Shown here one piece after another: positions 63,918-64,000 of a stretch of 64,000 nucleotides of DNA. Each line of letters starts with the position of its first letter. Position 1 is the stretch's first letter. Location: assembly GCA_002503595.1 (NCBI GenBank), contig DASC01000135.1, positions 1-64,000 on the forward strand, read 5' to 3'. The translations under genes were made by a program, and so were the position numbers. This stretch comes from Candidatus Methanogaster sp. UBA203. GTDB taxonomy: Archaea; Halobacteriota; Methanosarcinia; Methanosarcinales; Methanogasteraceae. Under the pieces are notes generated by a model that did no database searches, had not been told where the DNA came from, and worked only from the letters and a program-made list of their open reading frames with translations.

Positions 63918-64000
63918 CTTTAATCACATTCGTTGCCTGTATGTTACCTTGCCACTATGCGGACAAAGTACTTAATGATCGTGATCGCGACACTGTCTGA

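Overview
The window is a 64 kb stretch of an archaeal chromosome. Archaeal RNA polymerase A' and A'' genes, the termination nuclease FttA (aCPSF1), a proteasome beta subunit, DUF106 and the chromatin protein MC1 place it in the Archaea. Mmp10 (the McrA arginine methylase family), a CfbB/CbiA-type amidotransferase, CdhD of the CO dehydrogenase/acetyl-CoA synthase complex and a CcmC cytochrome c maturation protein together suggest a cytochrome-bearing methanogen or an anaerobic methane/alkane oxidiser close to the Methanosarcinales, ANME or Syntrophoarchaeia lineages. The species cannot be fixed from the sequence. No full rRNA, mcr or CRISPR locus is present.

Layout. Positions 1-17000 are an accessory surface-polysaccharide island. 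It holds glycosyltransferases, an NAD-dependent epimerase, an FkbM methyltransferase, a flippase and a large membrane protein, broken up by toxin-antitoxin genes and decayed IS66, IS1 and IS5 elements. Within it, 1276-4499 is an alternating array: four 5'-terminal pieces of a wecB-like gene (UDP-GlcNAc 2-epimerase) separated by small PIN/antitoxin cassettes. Positions 17195-21157 encode a 1320-residue secreted, probably carbohydrate-active protein. Positions 21200-23000 are debris: a dispersed repeat, a broken RelE system, a flippase remnant and tRNA-Thr(GGU).

From 23000 on, the content is mostly housekeeping. PdxS, a CfbB-like protein, a SatD-like repressor candidate with operator-like palindromes, PheT, CcmC, RpoA2/RpoA1 and CdhD lie on both strands up to 39000. 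Positions 39658-47630 run forward: MoeA, the membrane insertase DUF106, an MTA/MTI-type nucleoside phosphorylase plus deoxyadenosine deaminase (purine nucleoside and methylthio salvage), a hexuloisomerase-like SIS protein, an orphan ABC permease, a CBS protein, an Lrp regulator and an aminotransferase. A RelBE pair, a phosphotransferase and a type II restriction-modification pair then abut ribosomal proteins L4 and L3. The last part carries a TrkA-DHH fusion, MC1, a CFeSP-like ferredoxin, the psmB-fttA pair, a coiled-coil protein, IlvD and Mmp10.

The strongest unexplained structure is the wecB-fragment/toxin-antitoxin array at 1276-4499. Next come a composite glycosyltransferase with a base-composition step at its junction, a roughly 175-bp dispersed repeat in three copies, a 148-bp tandem repeat just downstream of fttA, and the palindrome cluster in front of the SatD-like gene. 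Several normally conserved operons (rpoB-A1-A2, the S10/L3-L4-L23 cluster, cdhABCDE) are split here, so local gene order has been strongly rearranged. All functions are inferred from reading the translated sequence; no database search was possible.
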